Shown one piece after another: positions 11,221-22,110 of a stretch of 64,000 nucleotides of DNA (the first letter of the stretch is position 1; every line of letters starts with the position of its first letter). The stretch covers positions 31,138,501-31,202,500 of the forward strand of contig NC_073633.1 in the NCBI RefSeq assembly GCF_029407905.1, given 5' to 3'. This DNA is from Bubalus kerabau (Eukaryota > Chordata > Mammalia > Artiodactyla > Bovidae). Below the pieces are notes generated by a model. That model had not been told where the DNA came from. It was given only the letters and a program-made list of their open reading frames with translations, and ran no database searches. The translations under genes were made by a program, and so were the position numbers.

Positions 11221-12178
11221 GTCAGGAAGCAACAGTTAGAACTGGACATGGAACAACAGACTGGTTCCAAATAGGAAAAGGAGTATGTCAAGGCTGTATA
11301 TTGTCACCCTGCTTATTTAACTTATATGCAGAGCATATCATGAGAAACGCTGGACTGGAAGAAACACAAGCTGGAATCAAGATTGCCAGGAGAAATATCA
11401 ATAACCTCAGATATGCAGATGACACCACCCTTATGGCAGAAAGTGAAGAGGAACTAAAAAGCCTCTTGTTGAAAGTGAAAGTGGAGAGTGAAAAAGTTGG
11501 CTTAAAGCTCAACATTCAGAAAACAAAGATCATGGCATCTGGTCCCATCACTTCATGGGAAATAGATGGGGAAACAGTGGAAACAGTGTCAGACTTTATT
11601 GTTTTGGGCTCCAAAATCACTGCAGATGGTGACTGCAGCCATGAAATTAAAAGACGCTTACTCCTTGGAAGGAAGGTTATGACCAACCTAGATAGCATAT
11701 TCAAAAGCAGAGACATTACTTTGCCAACAAAGGTCCGTGTAGTCAAGGCTATGGTTTTTCCTGTGGTCATGTATGGATGTGAGAGTTGGACTGTGAAGAA
11801 AGCTGAGCGTCGAACAATTGATGCTTTTGAACTGTGGTGTTCGAGAAGACTCTTGAGAGTCCCTTGGACTGCAAGGAGATCCAACCAGTCCATTCTGAAG
11901 GAGATCAGCCCTGGGATTTCTTTGGAAGGAATGATGCTGAAGCTGAAAGGCCACCTCATGCGAAGAGTTGACTCATTGGAAAAGACTCTGATGCTGGGAG
12001 GGATTGGGGGCAGGAGGAGAAGGGGACAACAGAGGATGAGATGGCATCACCAACTCGATGGACGTGAGTCTGAGTGAACTCCGGGAGTTGGTGATGGACA
12101 GGGAGGCCTAGCGGCTGCAATTCATGGGATCACAAAGAGTCGGACACAACTGAGCGACTGAACTGAACTGAACTGAAG
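11221..12178 (+). mobile_element. BovB (RTE) LINE, 5'-truncated, with long open reverse-transcriptase frame
   Basis: The frame 11301-12077 (258 codons) is uninterrupted. It covers the PCLFNLYAE segment, the polymerase active-site motif YADD (in RYADDTTLMAE), the connecting region and the arginine-rich end (GGRRRRGQQRMR) of the BovB polyprotein. The endonuclease and the first polymerase motifs are missing because of 5' truncation, so the copy cannot move by itself. The tail ends in a CTGAACTGAACTGAACTGAA repeat. Of the BovB copies in this window it is the best preserved, which suggests a recent insertion. Confidence 0.9.
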
Positions 12179-12179
12179 C

Positions 12180-12312
12180 TTACAATGGCAACCCACTCCG
12201 GTGTTCTTGCCTGGGGAATCCCAGGGATGGGGGAGCCTGGTGGGCTGCCATCTATGGGGTTGCAGAGAGTCGGACACGACTGAAGCGACTTAGCAGCAGC
12301 AGCAGCAGCAAC
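12180..12312 (+). mobile_element. BovA SINE with AGC-repeat tail
   Basis: Typical BovA right monomer ending in GACTTAGCAGCAGCAGCAGC. It directly abuts the 3' end of the BovB LINE, showing their shared 3' sequence. Confidence 0.9.
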
Positions 12313-12544
12313 AACCTTACCTTATATTTCTGCCAAGTGAACATGATTATTAGCAGATAAACTGATTTATGTTCATATCTTCTACTTGATATTTTATTCA
12401 TCAGGAAACATATGACCTTAACTCATCTAAAATGCAGTACCCTCCTTATAGATACTTTTAATGAAACCTAGAGAGAGCAGACAATTGCTGGGCACTTGTC
12501 ATGTTTGTTTTCTCAAAGTCAAAATACCAAGTCAAAGGATGAGG

Positions 12545-12680
12545 AAGGAATAAAATCATTGTTGACTGAGCACCTGCTATGTGCCAGGAACATGCTGCAT
12601 ATTTTATACCTAATCAGCTTTGGTCACACCCACAAATCTGGGTGGAACTCAACATGTCCCCACCATCAATGCCTAGGTCA
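12545..12680 (+). mobile_element. MIR/L2 fragment
   Basis: GACTGAGCACCTGCTATGTG followed by CCAGGAACATGCTGCATATT matches the conserved core of these ancient repeats. Confidence 0.6.
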
Positions 12681-13007
12681 CATCTTATCCCGTGCTTAGT
12701 GCATAAATAGTTATACATTCATCACACACAGAAACCTATTACACACAGTAGACAGACACATATAACATGCTTTAAACCTATAAACAGTACAAATCACATT
12801 TAAGCATAAGCTATATAACACACACTTAAAACTCCTGTACTAATCACACAACACATACTCTGTATACATACATACATGCCATATACATTGGAATGATATA
12901 ATTTATTTAGGGATGGGAAGATCATTCAGTTTGCAAAGGTATAAGCAGAATCAATATCAGGAAAATTCCTGGGATAGTAAAAAAAGAGACGCCATATGTG
13001 CAGAATC

Positions 13008-13038
<31 letters not shown>

Positions 13039-13226
13039 TCAGATAAATGAGAGGGGAAGGGTATTCCAGCAGAGAAACAACACAGGCAGTTATGAGAGCA
13101 AGAAACCACGTGAAAAATGCTAAGTAGTTGAAAAATGTTGGTACGTAAACGTAAGGGCTCTTAATGTACGTGGGGCCACCACTTGGGAGCACTGAACGCT
13201 GAAAGCTGTGGGTGTGGGTGGACTTT
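12681..13226. other. EDDM3B 3'-flanking and probable 3'UTR region
   Basis: No second gene is visible. On the minus strand an AATAAA lies at 12907-12902, about 320 bases after the EDDM3B stop, which is a plausible poly(A) signal. A 21-base A run (13010-13030) reads as poly(T) on the gene strand. The segment 12720-12890 is rich in ACACA words but not a regular microsatellite. Confidence 0.4.
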
Positions 13227-13667
13227 CTAGTTGCTGATATCTTCTAATAACCGCATGTCCTCTATGCCATCAACAAACCCATTCATGCTGCAATGGAATT
13301 CAATGTAGCTGTAGCTCTTGTAATCTTTGTAATTGCCTCTGCTGTTCTTTCGGATGCACTTGAGTACCTCGAAGGGATATGTGGCCCATATATATACATT
13401 TCTGTGGCGGTCTCCCCAGTTCCTCATGCATATATGTACAATTTTGTGCCATAAGGTATAGATGAAGATGTGATAGTTCTTGTCTTTTGGAATGCCTCTT
13501 TCCCTCATCAGATCATTGCATTTGTACTTGCTGAATTCCCAATTTGTGCTCAGGTGGTGCTGTTTCATAAATTCCCTCCAGGAAAGGTTCTGGCTGTATA
13601 CAAAGAGCCCACATAGAGGAAACAGCAGAGCCAACAGAGAGCCTAGGACCTTTAGAGTGGATGCCAT
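13227..13667 (-). CDS. EDDM3B: epididymal secretory protein E3-beta (EDDM3B/FAM12B family)
   Basis: A complete 146-residue protein of the EDDM3 family, which belongs to the RNase A gene cluster and is made in the epididymis; its members are secreted and thought to coat sperm. The start chosen is the methionine opening MASTLKVLGSLLALLF, a good signal peptide, with likely cleavage around residues 22-26. The conserved family stretch SWREFMKQHHLS follows, then four cysteines in the mature part (in KCNDL, HICMRN, LKCIRK, FHCSMN) instead of the eight of true RNases. A histidine stands in the position of the first catalytic His, but the PVH-type C-terminal histidine motif is replaced by GFVDGIED, so RNase activity is not expected. 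One N-glycosylation sequon (NLS) lies at the start of the mature protein. The length matches the human protein (about 147). An in-frame upstream methionine lies beyond a splice acceptor and is rejected. Confidence 0.93.
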   Translation of the reverse strand: MASTLKVLGSLLALLFPLCGLFVYSQNLSWREFMKQHHLSTNWEFSKYKCNDLMRERGIPKDKNYHIFIYTLWHKIVHICMRNWGDRHRNVYIWATYPFEVLKCIRKNSRGNYKDYKSYSYIEFHCSMNGFVDGIEDMRLLEDISN

Positions 13668-13684
13668 TTCAGTCACCAGGACCA

Positions 13685-13688
13685 CCTG
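13685..13688 (-). promoter_or_regulatory. 3' splice site before the EDDM3B coding exon
   Basis: On the minus strand a pyrimidine-rich stretch (CTCTCTCTTCCCTGTGG) ends in CCACAG, so the exon would start at 13685, 18 bases before the ATG. Family genes have an untranslated first exon. I did not locate that exon. Confidence 0.6.
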
Positions 13689-13739
13689 TGGATCCACAGG
13701 GAAGAGAGAGGAAAGCATTATCTCAACTCTGCCCTAAGA

Positions 13740-14747
13740 GCTGAGCTCCACCTTAAAATTCCTTTCTCTGTCAGTGTAGGCACCTGGACCCAATTTTACC
13801 ATTTGGTTTCCAGGCTGGAAGATAAGTCTCATTAGATAATCAAGTTTACAAGAAATGACAATATGCTACAGCCTGTCTGAGACAAGAGCAAAGTTGTAAA
13901 AAATTAATGACGTTTATTTTGACAGTTCCAAATACCTCTTGTCTGCCCTCTCTTCTATCTGAATTAAGGAACTTATTTCCCTTTAGCTAACTGTTTTGCA
14001 TCCAGATCAATTCATAGAAGAGTGTATATCCTTACAAAATGGGATTTTAAGCTGTATGTTTGTGAATTGCAAAAGGTTGTCACCTTTAAAGGGTATGCAG
14101 AAGATGAATAGAGACTTGGGAGATATTTCTCAGCAGGAGGCTTTGGTTCCCTGAAATCCTAGGCTGCAGCTACGCTGACTCTGAAAGATGTTGCTTCCCA
14201 GGATCTCGCCTTCCTTATGACACTTCCCTAAAGCCTGGGAAACAGGCTATCACTTCTGACTACACACACCCCTTCTCAGAAGCCATTTCCCTAATTATTG
14301 TCATTATAAATGATCTTGATCTGTTGTTAAGAACATCATCACAATGAGCTCCAATTTTGAAATATTGTTGTAATCAATCAGGTGCCAAGATTGAAATTGC
14401 CCTCACAAGAGCTACTCTGTCAAAATTAGGACAGAGAGTTGCTTGAAAAAGTCTCCCCTTTAAACTAGCTCTCTGCCCTCATTTACCATGAGGACTATAC
14501 CTGGCCCTGTGGAATGTCTATCCTAGTTCTCAACTGTGAGCATGATGCCCCAAAATGGGCCTAATCATCTGTCCCTCAGACTTGCGAGAGCCTTATGAGA
14601 TATATGCATTGAGAGCATTTGTGAGAATGTCAAGTGCTACATCAAACACAGCATAAGGGATAGGTGCTTCTCTTTTGTGATACCCTATCCCTGGCTCAGA
14701 AGGCCTAAATAGGATGAGAAGACCAGGATTCAAGCTGCTTCAGTGTA
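13740..14747. other. EDDM3B upstream region, unassigned
   Basis: No other gene or clear repeat is seen. This interval should contain part of the EDDM3B intron. Confidence 0.35.
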
Positions 14748-15091
14748 TAGTTGGCCCTCTGTATCCACCTGTTCTGCACCCAGGGATTCAACAAACCACG
14801 ACCACAAATTAAAAATATATATTAAAAAAAATCCAGAAAGTTCTGAAAAGTAACACTTGAATTTGCTTTGTGCTGCCAGCTAATTCCATAGCATTTATAC
14901 TGTACTTACAGCTATTTACATAAAATTTAAATTGTATTAGGTATTATAAGTAATGTAGAGATGATTAAGATATATAGATTAAATGCAAATGCTATGCCAT
15001 TTTATATAAGGGACTTGATGCCTGGATTTTGGTATCCTGGGCATGGGGGTCCTGGACCAATACTCCATAGATATCAAGGGACAATGATATT
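14748..15091 (+). mobile_element. Tigger/MER2-like DNA transposon remnant
   Basis: It begins at AGTTGGCCCTCTGTATCCA, contains CCAGAAAGTTCTGAAAAGTA and GTATTAGGTATTATAAGTAA, and ends with TATCAAGGGACAATGAT, the inverted end. TA flanks the left edge. A second copy of the same family is at 38980-39300. Confidence 0.75.
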
Positions 15092-15949
15092 ATGCTTAGG
15101 AAGATTGAGGAGGAAGCCGGAGGGGTAGAAGAGTGGGGAGAGGCTTTAAGAATTGTATCAATGAGATTCATACGGAATTGAATTCAGGTCGTTGGTACTT
15201 ACAAGTTGGATCACTGTCTGTTCTCAATCCCACCACCTTAATTTCCCCTTCCAGCATACCTGGGCCTTTCCCTCTAAGCATCCTCAGCACCAGCCCTTCT
15301 AACCATAACTCACCTTATTTAGATCCAACACGCCTGTCACTGGTCGAAGTGGGGATCAGTTTATGGATCTGAAGAGCAGAGAGTGTGTGTGTTTCCCCTT
15401 TTGTTAGAGCCAAGAAATCTCAAAAGTGAAGGAAAGATGGAAGGAATAGCAGTGGGAGGTACAGCACTCCAATTACTTGGCAGTAGTTGTGGGGAGAGGG
15501 GTAAGACAGACTTACTATGAGAACCAGTTCCTGTATCTTCTCATCTAGAACACTTGGGTTCACTCTGAGAATAGCCTGGAGCAAAGGAGTCAAACTTCAA
15601 AGACTGACCTGTGGGCATTAAGAAATTATAAGGCCCTGGATAACCCCAGAGGGGGGTTTCAGGAGACAACCAGAGATTTGGCTCCTAAACTGGTTTCCCA
15701 ACAAAATTCTAGGAGAAATTCCCTGGATGGTTACGATCCAGGGGAATTTAAGAGAGGGAAACCGCACCTGAAATTGTAAACTTCTGGACTTCCATTGAGA
15801 ATTGAAAAGTATCTAGTCAAAGGCACATTTTGCAGATAAAGTGAGATCCTCAAATGTGTTTTCTATTAACATTTTTCTTCAAGGGCTGTTTCTAGCTAAG
15901 TCTCCTGGGCTGAATTTCTCACTGGGCCACCTTGTTATCAGAGTATCAC
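15092..15949. other. unassigned non-coding sequence
   Basis: No recognisable gene or repeat. The open frame at 15133-15372 shows no family features. Confidence 0.35.
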
Positions 15950-16548
15950 GAAGTGTAGCAGAATATACCACCCAAAGTATGCCTCTGAGGGGAGTAACAT
16001 TTGCCTCCCCAAAATATGTCTCTTTGGCAGGTGGATTATTTTGAGCTGAAAACAATTAAGGTCCAAAAGATTTTGAAAGAACATTTGACCTTCTCCCTAA
16101 CTACCTAAAAGAGTTATGGACAAAGAATATCACCTGCCATTCCAGGAAACAAAGGATGTTGAGGCCATCAAGCCAGCAGTCTTTGCAGTAGTTGAATTCA
16201 GGCTGGAGATAAACAGGATACAGGCCTAGATAGTTAAGGTGTATATCAGGGAAAGATTTTGGTGAGTCTAGACTCTTGCATCTTTCTGTACAAGGAAAAG
16301 TGCTAAATTTGTTAAACTTGAGTTGCCTGGTTTTTCTTTAATTGACAGTAGTCTCTTGATATTCCAACTATTTGTGGGTTTTTTTGGGAAAAGTTCCTAT
16401 ATATCCTGGTTCTTCCCTTACTTCTGCAAAACAGTCCCTAGAGCTGAGAGGCTGTCTCCCAAGCTTAAGTCCTCAGTAAGTCCACTGAATAAAACATAAT
16501 TCTCAACTTTTAGATTGTGAATTTTTTTCAGTCAACAGAATGTAGATA
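15950..16548 (+). mobile_element. ERV-type solitary LTR
   Basis: It contains CTCCCCAAAATATGTCTCTT near the front and, at the end, AATAAAACATAATTCTCAAC followed by TTTTAGATTGTGAATTTTTT and CAGTCAACA, a typical LTR R/U5 end. The front block is the complement of the end of the 40650-41012 repeat, so these may be one family in opposite orientation. Confidence 0.6.
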
Positions 16549-16899
16549 GAGGACTTATTTCAGGAAGAGAGCTATCACCATGGATAATTACAGTATAATA
16601 TGAACTAGATGTGTAGACAGGGAGGTCTGTTAAAGTCTGTTAAATTTTTTTCTCTGTTCCCATGATCTCTGCAAGGCTTAACAAATATTTGTTGACCAAA
16701 TGTTTGCTCCTTTCAAATTCTGCTGAATTGCTCCCTTCCCTTTGTAATCCCCGAATACTATCCCCAACTTTTGCCTCTAGCTAAAAATGTTATTTGAAGT
16801 AGCAGCTTGGTCCATTTGTCAAGTTTTAATCAGCTTTCCTGGGTATCTCCTATGTATATGGGAAATATCCATGTTGTTAAGCTTCTGTTTGTTTTTTGT

Positions 16900-17275
16900 T
16901 AAAAAAAATTAATAATAGAAATCTCATTTAAATGGAGTCAGGAGACCAGAAGGGGAAGCTTTCACACTCTACAAGGATAGCAGAGCCAATGGGAAGAAGG
17001 AAGATTGCCTCTTCTGGCTCAGATCTTAAGAGACTGTTGCAATTCAGCCAAAGAAAAGTCACATGCTCTTTGCTTACTGTAGCCCTCTCAACTTCTTTTT
17101 CTCCTCTATAAAAGGGTTCTCCTCTCCATTTTTGCTGAGGATTTGCATGTGTCTTACCATGGTTGCCTACCCAAAATTACAATTCTTTGCTGATCCCAAA
17201 TAAACTTTTTTTTTTTTTTTTTGCTGGAAAAAAGCCTGGCGGTCTGATTGTCTTAGGGCAACACTTACCTTTGTT
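16900..17275 (+). mobile_element. probable ERV-type solitary LTR
   Basis: CTATAAAAGGGTTCTCCTCT near 17105 is followed by AATAAA at 17200-17205 and a T run, then GGCGGTCTGATTGTCTTAGG. This TATA to poly(A) to U5 layout is LTR-like. The left boundary is approximate. Confidence 0.55.
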
Positions 17276-17439
17276 AATTTATTTTTTATGACAGAGGGGA
17301 ACACAGACAGAACCTAGAAGGTAGAGGAAAAATTATTTTTCTTGTCCTAGAGTTAGAATATTTAGTTATATCCAGGACTTATCTTCAAAACTTGTTAGTA
17401 GCAATGCCATCTTCTTTCTTCTCTCTTTTTGGCCATGCG

Positions 17440-17978
17440 GGTTGACTTCAGTTCAGTTCAGTTGTTCAGTCATGTCCAACTCTTTGCGACCCCGTGGACT
17501 GTAGCACACCAGGCTTTCCTGTCCATCAACAACTCCCAGAGTTTACTCAAACTCATGTCCATTGAGTTGGTGATGCCATCCAACCATCTCATCCTCTGTC
17601 TTCCCCTGCTCCTCCTGCCTTCAATCTTCCCCAGCATCAGGGTCTTTTCAAATGAGTCAGTTCTTCACATCAGGTGGCCAAAGTATTGGAGTTTCAGCTT
17701 CAGCATCAGTCCTTCCAATGAATATTCTGGACTGATTTCCTCTAGGATGGACTGGTTGGATCACCTTGCAGTCCAAGGGACTCTCAAGAGTCTTCTCCAA
17801 CACCACAGTTCAAAAGCATCAATTCTTCAGTGCTCAGCTTTATTTATAGTCTAACTCTCACATCCATACATGACAACTAGAAAAACCATAGCTTTGACTA
17901 GACGGACGTTTGTTTCCAAAGTTATGTCTCTGCTTTTTAATATGCTGTCTAGGTTGGTCATAACTTTTCTTCCAAGGA
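17440..17978 (-). mobile_element. BovB (RTE) LINE, 3' end
   Basis: Inverted BovB 3' end running from TTCAGTTCAGTTGTTCAGTC to the segment encoding the GRKVMTNLDS-like residues near 17970. 5'-truncated and not coding. Confidence 0.9.
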
Positions 17979-17984
17979 GGGTTG

Positions 17985-18085
17985 ACTTGCAGGATCCCAA
18001 TTCCTCCACCAGGGATCTAACCCATACTCCCTGCAATGAAAGCTTAGAATCCCAACCACCAGACCACCTGGGAATCCCCTTGTTT
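17985..18085 (-). mobile_element. Bov-tA SINE fragment
   Basis: Contains the inverted tRNA-like box (CACCAGGGATCTAACCCATA) and ends CAGACCACCTGGGAATCCCC. Confidence 0.7.
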
Positions 18086-18089
18086 CTTC

Positions 18090-18593
18090 TCTTCAAATGG
18101 GAAATAAGTCATCAGGATTAGATGGGGACATGTTGGTATTTACAGAAACTCTGGTGCAATTTAAGCCCTAGCTCATTATTCCCCTGAATAATGGGGAATT
18201 GGGCACCAATAGACTGGATAGGGGTTGTCTCAGGGAACATTGTAAATCCAACTACTCTCTAGTTCTTTGGGTGAATGAAGAGGGGGAGTAAAAAGGTAAG
18301 AATTCTGGACACTTGGGTATGCAGGACTTGAGAGATGATTCTGAGAAAAGATAAAATGGCCATCATGTTCCCATACATTTCGAGAGTTTCCAGCAAGTTA
18401 GTGGTATCCACTGATGACCTAAACCAAGTAGTGGCTCAAGGAGTGTAGGAGCTGGAGGGAGACACTACTAGGGCTCATATGTGATGCTGCAAACTACAAA
18501 AGACCCATTTTATGTCTTCTAATAGCTCTTTTTCTGGGAAAAATCTCAAATTAAATTATTCTAAGAAGTCAAATGAGGGGCAGTAGTTTCTCT
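18090..18593. other. unassigned non-coding sequence
   Basis: No gene or repeat recognised. Confidence 0.35.
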
Positions 18594-18872
18594 TCCGGAG
18601 AAGGCAATGGCACCCCACTTCAGTACTCTTGCCTGGAAAATCCCATGGACAGAGGAGCCTGGTGGGCTGCAGTCCATGGGGTCGCTAAGAGTCCGATGCG
18701 ACTGAGTGACTTCACTTTCACTTTTCAGTTTCATGCATTGGAGAAGGGAATGGCAACCCACTCCAGTGTTCTTGCCTGGAGAATCCCAGGGACGGTGGAG
18801 ATGCTGGGCTGCCGTCTATGGGATCGCACAAGTCAGACTGACGCGACTTAGCAGCACCAGCAGCAGTTTCTC
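18594..18872 (+). mobile_element. BovA2 SINE (dimeric)
   Basis: Two BovA-type monomers in tandem, the first starting GGAGAAGGCAATGGCACCCC, joined by CACTTTCACTTTTCAG, the second starting GAGAAGGGAATGGCAACCCA and ending with an AGCAGC tail. Confidence 0.95.
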
Positions 18873-18917
18873 TTCAGTTTTCAGGTGCTTCACTACCGTT
18901 AACTCAAAATAAAGTGA

Positions 18918-19132
18918 ATGAAAGCGAAGTCACTCAGTCGTGTCCGACTCTTTGCGACCTCATGGACTGTAGCCTACCAGGCTCCTCCGTCCATGGGATT
19001 TTCCAGGCGCGAGTACTGGAGTGGGTTGCCATTTCCTTCTCCGGGGGATCTTCCTGACCCAGGGATTGAACCTAGGTCTCCTGCATTGCAGGCAGACGCT
19101 TCACAGTCTGAGCCACCGGGGAAGCTCAAAAT
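18918..19132 (-). mobile_element. Bov-tA2-type SINE
   Basis: Inverted unit from GAAAGCGAAGTCACTCAGTC to TGAGCCACCGGGGAAGCTC, with the tRNA-like half (CAGGGATTGAACCTAGGTCT) complete. Confidence 0.95.
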
Positions 19133-20517
19133 AATTCACCTGGCAAAGTAGCACGTCTTATGAAGGACTCTTCTGAACCCCTAATTTTTTTAACAGGTGG
19201 GCAATAAAGCAGTGTAAACATAAAATGTACTAACAGGGTGAATCATATGGGTTCACACCACACACACACACATACATGAAAGGGTAACCACGTGAAGTGG
19301 TAAATATGTTACTTTGATTATAGTGATTATCTCAGGATATATATGTAAACCAAATCAAGTTGTACATCCGAAATATAAACAATATATGTCAGCTACAATT
19401 CAAATGCTTTCAGTTCAGTCCTTTCACACATACACACACTCTCTCCTTCTTTAGTAGCTAATGTCTTCATACATCTCTGTTCACCAGTTTGTTTCTAAAT
19501 ATTCAAAGGGAGAATGCGTGAGAATTACCTTAAGAGGAATCGTTCCCTCTGAAGCAGATGAAACAAAGCTTTGTGTGTCATGGTCACTAATATGATGGGC
19601 TTTAGTCTTGACCAGAGTTTATGAAGATATTAAAGCATGTGCATGTTTATAAACTAGAGAAGAATTAAAAGAGGATAGGAGGAAAAAAGAATCTCACACA
19701 CAAGAACATAGTCTTCTTAAATACCTGGAATTGAAATTATCTTATTTTCTTTATTATAAGGAACATATGAAAAATCTTTCAGTCAGGAAGAGTGAAGGAG
19801 TCTTAATGACCTAGCACATGTTAATATTCTGACTTACTAGGGTGACTCAAAAGTTTGGGAAGGAGAAAAGAAAATTCCTTGTATCATTTCTTGATCTTAT
19901 TAGATCCAAATACAGCTAGTTTGCCACATAATACAGATAGAGGTCTCACGTTGCGTGTATATATTTCCAACTTGTTAATGCTTCTCCCAAGAGCTGACTT
20001 TTAGGAATAACAAAAGCCATGTATTAAAACTTTCAAAACTCCTTGTGCTGAAGTGGGGAAAGCACTGGATGAGTAGCCTGTTAAACTAGACTTTTGTCTT
20101 AGCTTTTCTACTAACTTTTCAGTCTTAGCAAATCCCTTAACTTTGAGCTTTTGTGCACTGTAACACTAGGACCAGCATCCCAAGGGTGCCATGGTATTAG
20201 AATGAGATAGCTTAGATGAAAGGACCTTGAAATTCCTGAAATGCTATGTAATGACTGAATTCCAGATGATAAGATCAAAGATAGCAAAGCTGACCAATAT
20301 TATAAAAGAAAGCATATTACAGAAGAGCCCAGATTCATTATAAGTTTGTGTCTCATCTTTCTCTGTCATGCAATGTGTTTAACAGAATGGGTTATATAAA
20401 GAAGAAAAAACAAAGAATCAGGGGAGTCGGCCTGGGACAGCTCAAATGCTTACTCATTACTATTTAAGGAGTAAGTTAAGGGCCAGCTGCTGGGCCATAA
20501 CCCCTGTTGAGTGGTAT
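19133..20517. other. RNASE4 3'-flanking sequence
   Basis: No second gene. A short CA run lies at about 19256-19272, an L1 3'-end-like tract (TACATCCGAAATATAAACAA and neighbours) at 19285-19410, and a minus-strand AATAAA at 19755-19750, about 765 bases past the RNASE4 stop, that may serve its mRNA. Confidence 0.4.
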
Positions 20518-20961
20518 CTACTTGTCAAAGTGCACAGGCACTTCCGGGTTACCCTCACAGGCAATGACAACACGTCTGGTGCTGGCCTTGGCCCGGTATC
20601 TGCAGTTGGGAGCCCTGGAGCTTCCTGTCTCCCTGCAGTCTGTGACCCTCACTACACCCTCATGGCAGTTCATCTGGCCATTCTTGCACTGAATGTTGGT
20701 GGTGCTGCAGATACTACGGATGTTCCAAAGATCTTCATGAATGAAAGTGTTGAAGCGCTTGCACTGATGTGAAGTCATCTTTCGTCTTTGCATCATCAAG
20801 TTGCAGTAGCTGTCATTGCCTCCTGTCTCATCAGGGTCCACGTGTTGCCTCAGGAATCGTTGGTACATGCGATCCTGGCCATAGGAGGGCTGTACCAGCC
20901 CTAGCCCCAGCAGGGTCAGCAGCAAGAGCAGAAGAAAGGCCTGGGTCCTCTGGAGAGCCAT
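20518..20961 (-). CDS. RNASE4: ribonuclease 4 precursor (RNASE4)
   Basis: A complete 147-residue precursor: signal peptide of 28 residues (MALQRTQAFLLLLLLTLLG...) and a mature chain of 119 residues beginning QDRMYQRFLRQH. RNASE4 is the most conserved secreted RNase A family member, a uridine-preferring RNase. The catalytic triad is present: His12 (LRQH), Lys40 (in QCKRFNTFIH) and His116 (in VPVHFDK). All eight cysteines (mature 25, 39, 57, 64, 71, 81, 92, 107) are in place, giving the four disulfides. The start is the methionine directly before the leader, 17 bases after a splice acceptor; an in-frame methionine 42 codons upstream lies beyond that acceptor and is rejected. Chain length and the short PVHFDK end distinguish it from ANG and RNASE1. 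In mammals RNASE4 shares its promoter and untranslated exons with ANG, lying upstream here, which fits the common orientation. Confidence 0.98.
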   Translation of the reverse strand: MALQRTQAFLLLLLLTLLGLGLVQPSYGQDRMYQRFLRQHVDPDETGGNDSYCNLMMQRRKMTSHQCKRFNTFIHEDLWNIRSICSTTNIQCKNGQMNCHEGVVRVTDCRETGSSRAPNCRYRAKASTRRVVIACEGNPEVPVHFDK

Positions 20962-20977
20962 CACTGCCTTGGAGATG

Positions 20978-20981
20978 CCTA
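20978..20981 (-). promoter_or_regulatory. 3' splice site before the RNASE4 coding exon
   Basis: Minus strand reads CCCCTTGGTCTTCTCTAG then GCATCTCC, giving an acceptor with a pyrimidine tract and exon start at 20978. It supports splicing from a distant untranslated exon to the coding exon, as in other mammals. Confidence 0.7.
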
Positions 20982-21099
20982 GAGAAGACCAAGGGGCAAG
21001 AAAAACCATCCCAGGTTCAATAGGAAGTGAGCAACCCAAAGCAGCAAGGAGAATTTTTGGAGCAACAGACAGGGCCTTTTTATACACATCCAGTCTAAG

Positions 21100-21894
21100 G
21101 TTTAGGCCCAGCTGAGTTCCTAGTTTGATACATATGGTTACTACTGTCCTTTGTTTTCAAAGATGCTGCTTCATGATGGTGGATCACACTGTGTGTGATT
21201 ATAACGCTGGGGATTTGCATCTTATTCCACCTACAGCCTATCCTTAACAATAATGATCAGGATTAAACATAACTATCATTCGTTTAAATGCCACCTTCTC
21301 TGTTCATGACCACGTTTTGCCTGTGCACAGAAAGACCCAAAGCTCTGTGTCACATTGCTGTGTCTGCTGCTGCAGATACGCAATACGGAGTTAGGAGGAG
21401 AGGGAAGTAAAGGAGTTGTGGGAAGCAGGGTGGCAGGAAGAAATGATGCTCGATTTACTCCTCACCCCAGGAGCACTGGATGCAACTTCTGAAGATACAC
21501 TTAGCACTTGGGTAAGAGCTTCATCACCACAATGTACTTTGCATGGTCTGTCCCAAAACTAAGTGTGCACAATTCTGTCTCCTTTCTCTCATTCTGCTTC
21601 TTTGTGACCAACAACATGGTTTAGCAACACGACTAGCTACAGAGAAGATTTTACTTTTCAAACAAGAGCATGGATGGCCTCAGTCACAGTAACCAACTGA
21701 TTTAGTAAGACAAGGAAAAATACTATGAACAGAGTTCAATGTAGACATCCATGGGTGCCTCTCAAAGTTCTACCTACAACAGAAAATAAAATGATCTCCA
21801 AATCCTTCCAACACATACTTTTTGGTTAGAGCTTGCCACAAAGGCTTTCTCCACTGAATGCAACGATCTCAGTAAGAACTTCTTTTGATACAGT
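21100..21894. other. RNASE4 to ANG1 intergenic/intronic sequence
   Basis: No gene or definite repeat seen. Confidence 0.35.
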
Positions 21895-22110
21895 GGTCCC
21901 AAGGACCTAGTTCTGCCACACTAACTGTATGACCTTGGGAAAATTACTTAACCTCTCTCAGTATATTTCCTCAAAAGTAAAATAAGCATAAAGGTAATAC
22001 CTACCTCTAGGAATGTTGTGAAGAAGAAATGATAAAATCATTGTAAAGTGCTTATCATAATGCCTAGCCTATGCTAAGTGTTCAATAGGGATCAGCAATG
22101 ATTATTTTTA
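21895..22110 (+). mobile_element. MIR SINE
   Basis: Follows the MIR core closely: TGTATGACCTTGGGAAAATT, ACTTAACCTCTCTCAGTATA, AGGAATGTTGTGAAGAAGAA and GTAAAGTGCTTATCATAATG. It predates ruminants. Confidence 0.85.

Noticed and set aside
13668..13718. Upstream in-frame extension of EDDM3B
   Set aside because: It lies across the CCACAG acceptor. The inner methionine gives the family length and a normal signal peptide.
20446..20772. Plus-strand open frame over RNASE4
   Set aside because: It is the antisense shadow of the RNASE4 coding exon; no signal peptide or domain.
20962..21087. Upstream in-frame extension of RNASE4 (42 codons)
   Set aside because: It runs across the splice acceptor at 20979 into the intron. 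The leader begins properly at the downstream methionine.
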